From Camarhynchus parvulus (taxonomy: Eukaryota; Chordata; Aves; Passeriformes; Thraupidae): 64,000 bases of DNA. The DNA lies in assembly GCF_901933205.1 (NCBI RefSeq), contig NC_044577.1, positions 9,435,321 to 9,499,320 of the forward strand, in the 5' to 3' direction. Positions 49,434 through 59,975 of the stretch are shown piece by piece. Every line of letters begins with the position of its first letter. The first letter of the stretch is position 1. Below the pieces are notes generated by a model. It had not been told where the DNA came from and did no database searches. It saw only the letters and a program-made list of their open reading frames with translations. Made by a program: the position numbers and the translations under genes.

Positions 49434-51402
49434 GTAAGAGAACATATAGAGGCTGCCTTCCATTCTCTTGTCTGCAATGATACACAAAATATGAACTATA
49501 AGGCAGGTAATCTACATGGTTTAGTGTACCCTCTCTTCAACAGCAGTACTGTCTCCTGCCTTCAGGAAAAAGAGAATGCCAAATAGGCAAAATAGGTGCA
49601 GAAGAAAATATAAAGTCAATATCAAATAGCAATGATGGTGACCCAAGGCAGAACAATTCATTCCAACAGATGCAAAGAATTTAAGACGGCAAATTATGGA
49701 GCTCTGGGGTTTGGGTGTACAGACCAATATTTCTTGTAAGATTATTATACTTTCTTGTAGGAGCACCTTTCTGTTAAGGGTTTTCCTACCTGTAAAAGGT
49801 TTGTTTCCTTAAAAAAAGGCAGGTATAAGCTTCCCACAAAGCAGCAGTAAAGAGTCATTCCCGAGTTATTTGGGATGGACCAAAAGAACCATGATTAGTT
49901 AGGAAAAATACTTGCTGAGACCTTACAAGCCATGCTGCAACCCACAGTGGACTTGGAAGGGTATTGCAGAGTAAACATCCAGAAATGGGTTTATAATGGA
50001 AACCTTGACAGGCTTAAGAGCAAAGCAGTGCACAGATGCCACTATAATTAAGAGCAGTGACCCTTCAAAGAGAAGGTTTGCCAGCAGGTAAATAAACTGC
50101 CATTGTGCAGCTCACTTGTTAAACAGGAAAGTTCGGAAAGAGGTTGGAAAATTGGCATCAATGGATGCCACCTTAGCCATCAGTTATAAGAGACAGCTGC
50201 CTGCTGTGGGATGAACAGAGAGTATGTGCTATTAGAAACAAGGGCTTTGTTCTGAGACTCATGCTACAGGTAATCTGAACCCTTCTATCTATAGCCTGTT
50301 CACAGTTGTCAGGTTCTTTAATACATTTTTTAGCCATATCCCACCTGCCCCAGCCTGGGTGTGTGTAACACAGCAGGTCAGGTGGATAGAAATATTCCCA
50401 TGACTGAGCTGAGCTTCAGACATTCTGCCTACATGTGCCAACATGAATCTGTACACATGCTCCCTCTCCTTTTTTATTTTTTTCCTGCCCTTACATTTCA
50501 ATTTGGCAGTGTAGTTGTGCCCTGTTTTGACTCAATCATGGTCTACTGAAGCCAGTTAAAGCTGGGGGGTTTGGGTGTGTTTTCTGGTGGTTGGTTTATT
50601 TTATTTTTTTTATTACAGCATGAATGTTGTTTCAGGCACTTCCACAGGAGCCTGGTAAAATTGCTGAATGACCTTGGCTGCTTGGACTGGCAGGGACATT
50701 GTCACAGCTGAATCCTTGTGCCATCACAGGCTGAAACAGCAGTGTTGTTTTCAATGTGGTGAAAAAAAAGCAGTATGGAGTTTGGAATAGTATTGTTATC
50801 ATCACATATCTTGTTCTAGAGGTTTATTTTGCATGCTTTTCCCTGCATGGAAGCTCTCCTGTGGGTCAGTATGATCCTGGACTTTCTGCAGGGAAGTTAG
50901 CCAGGTTGTCTCAGGCTTCATGTCATCTTACTGGGGATTTGGGCTTTTTTTTATGGGGCGGGTTTTTTTCCAAACAGTCCGTCCATGTGTCTGTCTTGAA
51001 AGGGAATATTTTGCTTTTTTAATCAGGGATAATGATTTGGACCTGCCAGACACTGGTTTTAAGGCAGATTTGAAATTCAAGTAAGCTTAAATAGCAACTC
51101 AGTTAAAGTGGTACAAAATCTTACATAATTGCTCTCAATTTTTTAACTTATCTTGTTCTGCTTCAACTTCAGATTCTAAACTTTAACTGTTTCTATGCTG
51201 GGAAATAGAGAAGTACAGTTTTGCTACTTAAACAGCAGCATCTAGAAAAGATTAAATATTTTTCCCCACTAATCTGATATTTACTATCTCTTAATCTTGG
51301 ACTTTTGCCAGAAAAACACAATGCAAATAGGTTGGAACTCCAAACTAAGCACTACAGGGTTTGAAGCAGCAGGGTTTTTTTGTAATTTTTTTCTCCTCTG
51401 GC
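49434..51402. other. Unique DNA, nothing recognised
   Basis: No known repeat, exon or RNA gene was seen. If the signal-peptide exon at its left edge is real, this is intron. Confidence 0.4.
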
Positions 51403-51441
51403 AGTCTGTATTTCTCAGTGTGGCACTGAGAAATACAGACT
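51403..51441. repeat. Perfect 18-bp inverted repeat with 3-nt loop
   Basis: The arm AGTCTGTATTTCTCAGTG at 51403-51420 is separated by TGG from its exact complement at 51424-51441, with no mismatch. The hairpin ends abruptly at both sides. A TAGTGTTC/TAGTGTTT tandem pair follows at 51441-51456, and CAGACTG recurs just after. It is too short for a typical microRNA precursor and has no U-run for a Pol III terminator. Confidence 0.95.
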
Positions 51442-51889
51442 AGTGTTCTAGTGTTTGCAGACTGGTCCTGGGTTTCTTTAGCAAAACGGAACATGAGGTG
51501 CAGTGCTAATGAAAATTGATCTATAAATCGAGCTGTGTTTTTTGAAGTAGCTGGTTAATACCTGGTGGATGTGTATGTGTGTTCAGAGTGACTTGAGAGA
51601 AGCTTGAAGCTGTAAAGCTTAATAGCAGCTCTGATTTTGACCACTAAGGAAGTAAAGCACACCTTCTGAAGGTTTCACCTGCTTAATCCCTTTTTTAACA
51701 CCTTGCAGATTGCTTGTTTATCCAACTGGCTGCTTTGATAAAGCTTCTTAGATCAAGAGCACAGTATCTATCAACTTCAATTTATTCAATTCTAAGAATA
51801 AGAGTCTATCAGTTTTGTTATCTGGATCTTTGCAATACTTTAATTTTGGGATAAGAGGCCACATTTAGCAGATACTTTTTTCTTAAACA

Positions 51890-52393
51890 TGACTTCCTGG
51901 AGCTGTGGGTTGACAGCTGGCTGACTATGAGCCTGCAGTGTGCCCAGGTAGCCAAGAAAGCCAACAGCATCCTGGCTTTACCGCAGAAAATGTGGCCAGC
52001 AGTACTAGAGCAGCAGTCACAAGGCCACACTTGAAATTACTGTGTGTTTTTAGGCCACTCACTACAAGAAAGATATTGAGATACTGGAGTGTGTCCAAAG
52101 GAGGGAAATGAAGCTGATGTAAGGGTTGGAGCACTCCTCCTCTTAGGAGAAGTGGCTGAGGGAGTTTATCCTGGAAGGAAGGAGTCTCAGGGAAGACCTT
52201 AGCAGTCTCTACAACAACCCAACAGGAGGCTGTAGTGAGAGAGGTGTTGGTCTCTTCTCCAGAGCAATGAGTGACAGGATAAGAAATGGCCTCAGGCTGT
52301 CCCATGGGAGAACAGGCTTCCTGGGAAGTGGTGGAGTCACCACCCCTGGAGGTATATTGAAGACATGTTGATGTGACCCTTAAGGCTTTTGAT
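51890..52393 (+). mobile_element. CR1 LINE fragment (3' part of ORF2 and 3' UTR), degenerate
   Basis: The sequence follows the CR1 reverse transcriptase C-terminal region and 3' end. Recognisable words include GTGTGCCCAGGTAGCCAAGA, CACTCACTACAAGAAAGATA, a GAGAAGTGGCTGAGGGAG-like segment, TCTCTACAACAACC, GGTGTTGGTCTCTTCTCCAG and GAGTCACCACCCCTGGAGGT. The copy is 5'-truncated at about 51890. It also lacks roughly 70 bases that normally separate the GGGAG and AACAGGCT words, so an internal deletion lies at about 52309. The 3' octamer tail is missing. Frameshifts and stops break the coding frame, and the 158-codon open frame on the minus strand is an antisense artefact of this repeat. The element is inactive. 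Confidence 0.9.
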
Positions 52394-52754
52394 CTCAGCA
52401 TTTTCTCAGATTTTGATCTGTGGTTGAGGCTTCTGGGGGTTTTGGTCTCTTCCAGACACCTAAGATGTCTTTTCTACACCATTCCAGGAAAATGCTGTTG
52501 CTGAAAATAAAGGAGAAGGAAGGTTCCAGCAGATTCAGACTTAACGTTGCAAGAACTCATTTAATGCAGAAAATGGGTTGTCTTCCAGTTGTAAAACAAA
52601 ATTACAATTATGTGTAGGTGTTGAAGAGAAGATAAAATCAGGTGAGGGTTTTACTTTCTGATTAGAAACTTAGGGGTTAGCTGGAATAATGACAGCTTTA
52701 TTAATGCATGTGGAAGCATGTTATGATGGCAGTGCAGAAGGATCTTGCACTTAC
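52394..52754. other. Unique DNA, nothing recognised
   Basis: No repeat or exon was recognised between the CR1 fragment and the minus-strand exon candidate. Confidence 0.4.
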
Positions 52755-52873
52755 CTTGCTTTCCTGTCTGGAAAGATCTGTGAACCTCTAATTCTTCAGC
52801 TGAAATATTAAGCTTCTGGAGCTCTCTGGTTTCCCTGCTTCTAACACTTTCAAATAAGCTTGTAGGGAGGCTA
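52755..52873 (-). CDS. Candidate coding exon, unrecognised protein
   Basis: On the minus strand a 119-nt stretch is open in one frame between an acceptor-like ACATTTATTTCAG (branch-like GCTAATG upstream) and a perfect consensus donor, CAAG|GTAAGTG, whose GT maps to 52753-52754. The peptide is hydrophilic and charged (RSRETRELQKLNISAEELEV inside), which looks like a helix or coiled coil and not like a translated repeat. It begins in phase 2 and ends in phase 1. The frame runs open beyond both junctions, so splicing is not forced by stops. No family was recognised. The other minus-strand candidate at 45.4 kb does not match in phase, so a missing exon would be needed to join them. Confidence 0.18.
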
Positions 52874-55800
52874 CTGAAATAAATGTAGCTGCTTCTCTTT
52901 CTCATTAGCTTTTTCCTTTGGTAACTTTGCTTGCCTCTTTCACATGAAATCTTCTGAAGATACAAGGTCTTACATTCTAGTCATTAATCCATATTTCGGA
53001 AAGACGTAGTAACTTTGCATATATAGTTGTGGGTGGGTAAGGGATGAGTGTAATCATCCATCATCACACCTAATACTGGGCAAAGTAGAAAGAGCTAAAT
53101 ATAGAACTAGCCAAGAGGTTAACCAGTGATCATGTCATTACCTCCCAGAGCTGCTTTTCAAGCAGCAGGATGGTAGGGACTAGCATATTCTCTGTGAAAA
53201 GAAATAGAGGTATAAACTTCTACCTTTCCTAAGATTGAGGACCATTCACCCCTGAAAGTCTGACAGTTGTTTATGCAATATCTGGGTCCCACTGTTTCTG
53301 CCTGGAGCCTGGCTGAAGATGGGTTCTTCTTGCAAGACCTGCTCAGGAGCAGTGGAATCCACTGGGGTTCTCCCTTGCCTGCTGCTTGTCCTCTGGGAGT
53401 ATTGCTCCAGGGACTTGAAATCTGGAGACCTTTGAGTTCATTGTTAGTGTTTGAAACTGAGCATTACTGACCCATCTAGTTCTTACTGCAAGCATCAGGT
53501 ATGTCCTACCAGATTGTAACAATGATCCTCCACTCTCCAATGCTGGCAGTACGTCTTTAATTAGGAAAAGCACACAAGTATCAGTTGTCCATTCCCCTCA
53601 TACTTGTCCAGCATCCTGAATGGCTATATTCAGGATTTTCCTCTTCTCTGTCTCTGGCCATGTGTTGCAAGTTCAGAAAAAAGAACCCAGTATTAATATG
53701 AGTGGTGGGAACAAACCTTTTGTCTGTTCAGGCTTCAACATGCCACTTCTGAAGTGCTCCTGATGCCACAGTGCTCTCTGTCTCTGAACCAAGTTAATGA
53801 CTCTCTTCTGACTACATTATTCCGTCGAAATTTTTTCCTCTTTACAATACTTTAACCCTTTCATTCATTTCAAGGAGCTAAGATTTGAATTTATGTCACA
53901 AAGGGTTAATCCATTCTCCACAGTGAAGTGCAAAAACTCAGAAATAATGTAATCTGTTCTGCTGCCATCCGTATAAAATATTGTTTACACTCCAGGCCTA
54001 TTGCTTCAGGAAATTATTGATAGGAACAGCTGCTCCTTCATGAGAAAAGTAGAAAAGTCCTTCCTCTCTGACCAGGGGCACTTTTCAGCCACCTTTACTC
54101 TATCACTGTGACACAGAAGCATGCAAGATTGGATTTCAGACTTTAAATAATAATAAAAAAATGTCTAGCAAAGAAACTCTCTAAAACTTCACTCAGGAAT
54201 TTTTGTGAAGCTTGAGCCATCTTCTTGTGCTCCAAAGGATTTGTTCAAAACAAAATGAAATTTGGAGCATAAGATATACAGCACAATCAGAATCCAACTT
54301 CAAATGTACCTCATTGCTACTGAGCTGAACACTATAATTACAATTATAGCTCTGCAGTGCTTTATGCATAAATTATTTAAATTAAACCACATAGATTATT
54401 CAAATTTTATCTCCAAGAAACACTTCCAAAAGCCAGCTAACACACACATTGCAACTCACTGCTAACACGAAAAACTCTTAGAGGCTTGATTATTTTTTTA
54501 AATTTGTTTGGAACTAGATTCTGTGCAGTGACTTGACTTATTTCGAGTTGAATGAGTCTTGGGTTAAATGGATTTGGTGCTGGTAGTGTATTTTCAGATC
54601 CACCTTCAAGCTCAGTTGAGCAAAAAACTAAGCTGGTGCCATTCAGTCTTTCCTTTCCTGATAACAAACTAGTGTTCTGTGAGAGGTTTAATGCAAAGCA
54701 AAAACCTCTGCAGCAAAAAGAAAGAACTCACACTTTTTACCTTGTAGGAGCAGCTCTGGTGTATGTAGTTATTTGACATGATATTGACAATTATTCACTT
54801 GGGACAATCCTAACAAAAGAATATATTCTCACATGAAAATATTACTGAGAGAAGGTTCTGCTGGGGTAAACCTGACTCCTGGAGGATATCCCTTGTTTTG
54901 AGCATTTCTCATGGGTGGCTAGGAAAAGAAACTTCATCAGTTCACTCCTCTTATAACAATATCTGCAAAGTCCTACAGACAAACAGGTCAGAATACCTGT
55001 AGCAAACCATAGCATCTTTGTCTTTTCAGTAGTACTAAGAAAAAATTTGGTTTTGGGAGCAAATTAAGTTAAGGTTTTTACCTTTCCCTCTGCCAGTTCC
55101 TTTTCCCACTGAAAACACCTAAACAATGTTTAATATTATGAATATTCTTAAGCATGTCACTGGCTGCAGACAGCATTAAAATGAATCACTGAGGTGTAGT
55201 ATACAAGCAACTGGTTTGCAATTTACAAAAGACTGTTTTAATCCTCTTATTTTTGGACATCATAATTTTGTATTCCTCAATCTCACTGAAGATTTTCATT
55301 TAGTAGAGTTCTGTTTCCTGAAAAATCAGTGGAAAGTGGTGTTAAGCCAACACAGAATGTCTGAAAATCTCCTGCTTGAAGTTTTTTGTTCATATTAGAG
55401 TGACAGTTTGCCGCTGCAGAAACTGTAATGAAGAAGGGTGTGCTTTTTAGTGTCATCGTGTCTGAACAAATAACAGGATTTTGCAGATGGTTATTTGGAG
55501 GAGAAATTAGTATTGCTATGACACCTAGATACCTAATGAGAAAGAAAAATAGACCTGTTCCACCTTGCTGGAATTGTGGAGGAGGATAACAGAATATCTA
55601 AAATTCCTCCTGGGCTTTGTATTTCTTAAATTAAAAATGAAAGGAAAGGCTTTCAGTTTTGTATGCTTCATCACAAACTGACTATTAAGTTAGTTATGCA
55701 TAGTAACTCACTGAAAATGACACATGATTTGAGGGTTTATATAGTTAGAGAAATATTCCTGATTTTTTGTGTAGGTAAATCAGACCTTTAGTCTTTGCAT

Positions 55801-58800
55801 GATCAAGTAAGCAGGGCTGTAAGGGGCAATCTTTCTCAAAGCAAAGGGCCAGAGAGTTGTTAACCTCATGAACCAACTGCTGAACATCAACAGCAAAATA
55901 TTCCTTTATTCCTGCAATGATGGAAGTCATGATTCTTCTTCCATATGTTATTTCCTGTCGCTAAGGCTTTAATACCTCTTTCAGCTGCAGTATTTGTAGC
56001 ACCATGTGATTTAGATCTTCACTTGTACTTTCATCTTTTCCATTCTGAAAGCACCACAACAGTAGCGTGGGGTTTTTATGGTTTGGGGTGGACTGGGTTT
56101 TTTTCACCCCACCCAGATCTGTATGTTTGCCTCTCATAGGAAAGGTCTAACCACAATTCCCATTTTAGCTCTGGTTTTGGGATGAGTCAAGGGAGTCTCT
56201 CTGAAATGCAAAGACAGTTTGTATATCAAATCAGTGGATGTTTGTATATCTAATTAAGTGGATAAACAGGAATGTTCAATTTCTTGAGTTCCAAGAAGAA
56301 CAATAAGCATATTTTCTTTCCTCCTCTTAGTTTCTGTAAATGTGTATGTTTTTCTATTTCCTTCTTTGACACTGTTTTACAGTTAAAAATACTTAAATCA
56401 GAAATAAACTTTAATGTTGCATGCAAAGTCTAAACTCATCAGCTTCAGTTGTATAACGAAGTCATGTCCAGGCACAGTGTGACATGCTAAAGATGGTGTT
56501 CTTTCAAACCCCTGTTGTTTATAGCCCACAGCTCTGTGATAATTTTTTTCAAAAATCCTCTGAAGATTCCCCATGTTATCACTGAAAATACTTCTTTGTT
56601 TTCTTTAATTATTCTGACAGAAATGTGGTAGATTGTAAGTTTAATGAATTATCAAACTGGCTACAATTAACTCTGTGTTTCAAAGGCCTAATTTTGTACT
56701 CTTTACACAGAACTGAACACAAATATATCCTGTCCAGTGGCATAGCTCTCACCATGCACTGGTACCAGGACATCAGCCTCCTGTTGCAGAGCTGAGAAAA
56801 AGCTGCTTTGATTTAACGCTGCTTTTTTCTATGCATAGCAGTACAGAGTGTTTGTCTAGTACTGTAAGTGGACAGTTGTTAAAAATAATCTTGCGGTGAA
56901 ACTTGCACTGAAATAGAATCTTCTTGTAGCAGAGGTTGCTCACGACCCTAACATAAAGTAAATCTTCTTGCACAACAAAAATAACATTTACTTAATAAGA
57001 AAAACTAGTGCAGTTTTCAAAACAATTTAGAGTTAATCAAATCCAGATTGAATCTTATTGATTTCTCTTCTCAATAATTGTGCATTTATTCATGCTCGTT
57101 TGTAGCATGAACTGTTTGTAAGTGCAGATATTTATAAATACTTCTTTCAGAAAACAAACCTGAACAGCAGATTCTGTTCACCATTATTTTTAATTACTCT
57201 TACCTGCCTGATAAAGTCCCACACATGCATCATGAAAAGCTTTTGGAAGAGAAAAAAAACTTCTCCATCAGAGAGTCAATCGGTCAAAATGTAAAATGCA
57301 AGTGAGAGCTTAGATATCCCAACAGCCTTTTCTACACTGATAGTGGTTGTGAAAAGCATCTTTCAAGGAACTCTGAACTGTTTCATATGAACAAGTTGTT
57401 TTCTTTATCATTGTTCCTATTTTGCAGAAGGAACAAATATCTGTTCTGAATGTGCTTTTTTTTTTGCTAAAAGCATTTCCCATCTGCTGACCTTTATTTT
57501 ACTACTCATGTTCTACTTTCCCATTTTAATATTATGATTGATAGTGAAGGATGGAACCCTTCCTTAAAGCAATTGCCTTTTGAAAGATTTTAGGTTTTAT
57601 AATGATGAAGTAAATATTTAAAAGATAAAAAAAAACGTTTATTGGAATGAATTGCTTGTGTACAATAATTCTTTCTTGAAGAACAAGGATATTATGGGTC
57701 AAATACTGCTGAAGAGCCCATATGCCTCTGCAAAGTATGAAGATGCCTCCTTCCAATAAATAAGCCTTTTTTTTTTTTTTACTAGATCATTCTCTTGTAT
57801 TAGAAGGAGAATATAAAGGAAAAAAATCCTAATAAGTTACATGTAGAAGTACATATTTTAGAGAGTGTTTTAACTTGTTATGGCCATGTACTGTTAATTT
57901 TACTTCCAGCCACATTAGTAATCCATAATTTGCTCCAATTTATGAATGCATGTTGCCTGTTTTATTTTCAGTCATAACCTTCAGGGAAGCTGTTGTTAAA
58001 GGAAGCCTCAGTTTCACTGTATGACTTGGATTGTGGTTTCTGAATGTTGGGTTTTATTACTGGCTTGTGCTAATGTCCTGGAGATTGAAATCTTTAAGGC
58101 TGTAACTGCCTCTGCAGCCCTGGGAGCTCTCAGGGAGTAGATGTTCATCTGACAAAACCATGGAGCCAGGTGGCTTCTGTGGACATCAGTTTGCTGGAAT
58201 TTACCCGAAGATAATTGAAGAAGGAATAAAGATATTACAAAGGAATGACAGCAGGAAGTGCATGAGTCAGAAGAGGCAGGTGGAGGAGGACTGTTAAGAT
58301 CTTAAATATGTCCCAGAATGGCAAGAAAAAGCATGATGCAAACTCCACCACCCCCTTGTGTTTGCTATCTGAAGAAAAATAATTATAGGTGTTGAGATCT
58401 TGGGTAAAGTTGGTGTTAATTTGCTTTCCAGTATTGCTAAGTCACTGTAAACATAGAACTTATGAAGCTGCATCTCTAAAAGGAGTGCATTATGAGTTTA
58501 TTGAAGTACTTTAGGAGCCTGTTTTTTCTGAAGCACTGAAGCTGTTAGGCTGAACTTTTTCACTCAGTGCTGGAGAAAAGCAAAACGTTTGAGAAATGGT
58601 GACTGCAGCCTACAAAGACAGTAAAGCTAAATCTTACTATATTATATATTGCAGTAGGATTTCAGCTGAATGTTTCCATTTCTCCTTTATAAAAAAAAAT
58701 TATAGATACTTGAGCCTGAATCTCTGTTGCTCTGTATTTGTGCAGTCCTCAGTGCTGAAAATTGGAGTGCTTATGCATTAGACTGCACTGTCCTTAGCAG

Positions 58801-58858
58801 GATAGGATGCATGTCAAAGGCAAGTGTGACTCAGTACATAGTGCTCAGCTTAAATAAT
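52874..58858. other. Unique AT-rich DNA, no gene recognised
   Basis: A 14-nt T run lies at 57767-57780. A minus-strand consensus donor (CAG|GTAAGAG) lies at about 57205-57212, after a short open stretch, but without a convincing exon. No known repeats were seen in this stretch. Confidence 0.5.
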
Positions 58859-58940
58859 TCATATCATAGAATTGCAGACCATCTCAAGTTGGAAGGGACC
58901 CATAAGGATCATATAGTTCTACACTCCTCACAGGGCTAAA
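58859..58940 (-). mobile_element. CR1 LINE 3' end fragment, minus strand
   Basis: The plus strand reads ATATCATAGAATT, then CAAGTTGGAAGGGACC, CATAAGGATCAT and a TTCTACACTCC-like word. This is the reverse complement of a CR1 3' terminus (octamer tail, GGGACC-type conserved block, ATGATC). The fragment is strongly 5'-truncated at about 58940. The same conserved block is seen in the SINE tail at 6.66 kb. Confidence 0.85.
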
Positions 58941-59079
58941 TAATGTTGGATGGAATTCTGTAATTATTCCTGGTTATGTCTCCGAGGTTTCACTGTCCTT
59001 TAAGACTGTTTTTTTCTGTTCTCTTTCCCCCAACGATTTCCTGTTAATTGTGTCCAAAACAATGATAAAAATCAAAGGC
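58941..59079. other. Spacer between two oppositely oriented CR1 fragments
   Basis: About 140 bp of AT-rich sequence with no recognised element separates the 5' sides of a minus-strand and a plus-strand CR1 copy. Confidence 0.5.
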
Positions 59080-59975
59080 TGTGATGAAGCTGCTCCTATT
59101 TAATATCTGTGATCTGGATGAGGGAATCAAGCACACTCCCTGTCAGTTTGCAGGTGACATCAAGTTGGGCAGCAGTGTTCATCTGTTGGAGAGCAGGAAG
59201 GGATCTGGACAGCCTGGATCAATGGCTGAGGCCAGTGGTGTGAGGTTCAAGGAGAATGAGCAGGTCTTGCCCTTGGGTCACCATGACCCCATGACCATGA
59301 CCCAGCCCTGCAGGCTTGGTGAGAGTGGTTGCAAAGCCACCCAGAGGAAAGGGACCTGGGGCTGCTGGTCAGCAATCAGCTGAACGTGAGCCAGCTTGTA
59401 ACCAGGTGGCCAAGAGGCCAGTGGCACCTGGCCTGTGTCAGGGACAGTGAGGCCAGCAGGACCAGGACAGTGACTGTTCCCCAGTGCTGGGCACTGGTGA
59501 GGCCACACCTCGAGTGCTGTGTCCAGCTCTGGGCCTCTCACTATAAGAAAGACAGTGAGGCACTGGAGCACATCCAGAGGAAAGCATGGAGCTGGGGCAG
59601 GGTCTGGAGAAGCCTGAACTGCTCCTGTGAGGAGCAGCTGGGGTCCTTCAGCCCAGAGAAAAGGAGGCTCAGAGGGACGCTTACTGCTGCCTTATTTCAA
59701 CTGCCTGAAAAAGGAGGCTGTAGTGAGGAGGGTGACAGTCTTTTCTCCCAGGTAACAAGTGATAGGGTGAGAGAAAATGGCCTCAAGTTGCCCCAAGGGA
59801 GGCTTTGATCCAATCTTAGAAAAAAATTTATCTAAATGTTGGTCACACTGCCCAGGGAATTGACTGAGTCACCATCCCTGGAGGCATTTTGAAGAATGTA
59901 GTTGTGGCATTTGGTTTAGTGGTGGACTTGATGTTCTTTTAGGTCTATCACAACTTTAATGATCCTATGATTCTA
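59080..59975 (+). mobile_element. CR1 LINE fragment: reverse transcriptase 3' half, 3' UTR and tail
   Basis: This is the longest repeat in the window. It starts in the reverse transcriptase region (peptide words FNICDLDEGI and FAGDIKLGSSV) and continues through LVRPHLECCVQLWASHYKKD, the SPEKRRLRG block, GGCSEEGDSLFSQVTSDR and the 3' UTR words ATGTTGGTCA and ACCATCCCTGGAGG. It ends with CCTATGATTCTA, the degenerate CR1 3' octamers. The conserved catalytic core upstream is missing through 5' truncation, which is normal for CR1 insertions. Frameshifts split the coding part into at least two overlapping open frames (59081-59383 and 59329-59808), and an octamer-proximal deletion is likely. It is inactive and not a host gene, although a gene finder may call it. 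Confidence 0.95.

Noticed and set aside
51925..52401. 158-codon open frame on the minus strand
   Set aside because: Antisense to a CR1 fragment on the plus strand; its openness comes from the repeat's composition.
57200..57250. Minus-strand microexon-like stretch with CAG|GTAAGAG donor and two in-frame ATG
   Set aside because: Only about 12 codons, with a poor acceptor after a T-rich run. Consensus donors of this quality occur by chance in 64 kb.
59329..59808. 159-codon open frame that a gene finder would call a protein
   Set aside because: Its peptide blocks are those of CR1 reverse transcriptase C-terminal sequence with frameshifts, so it is a LINE remnant.
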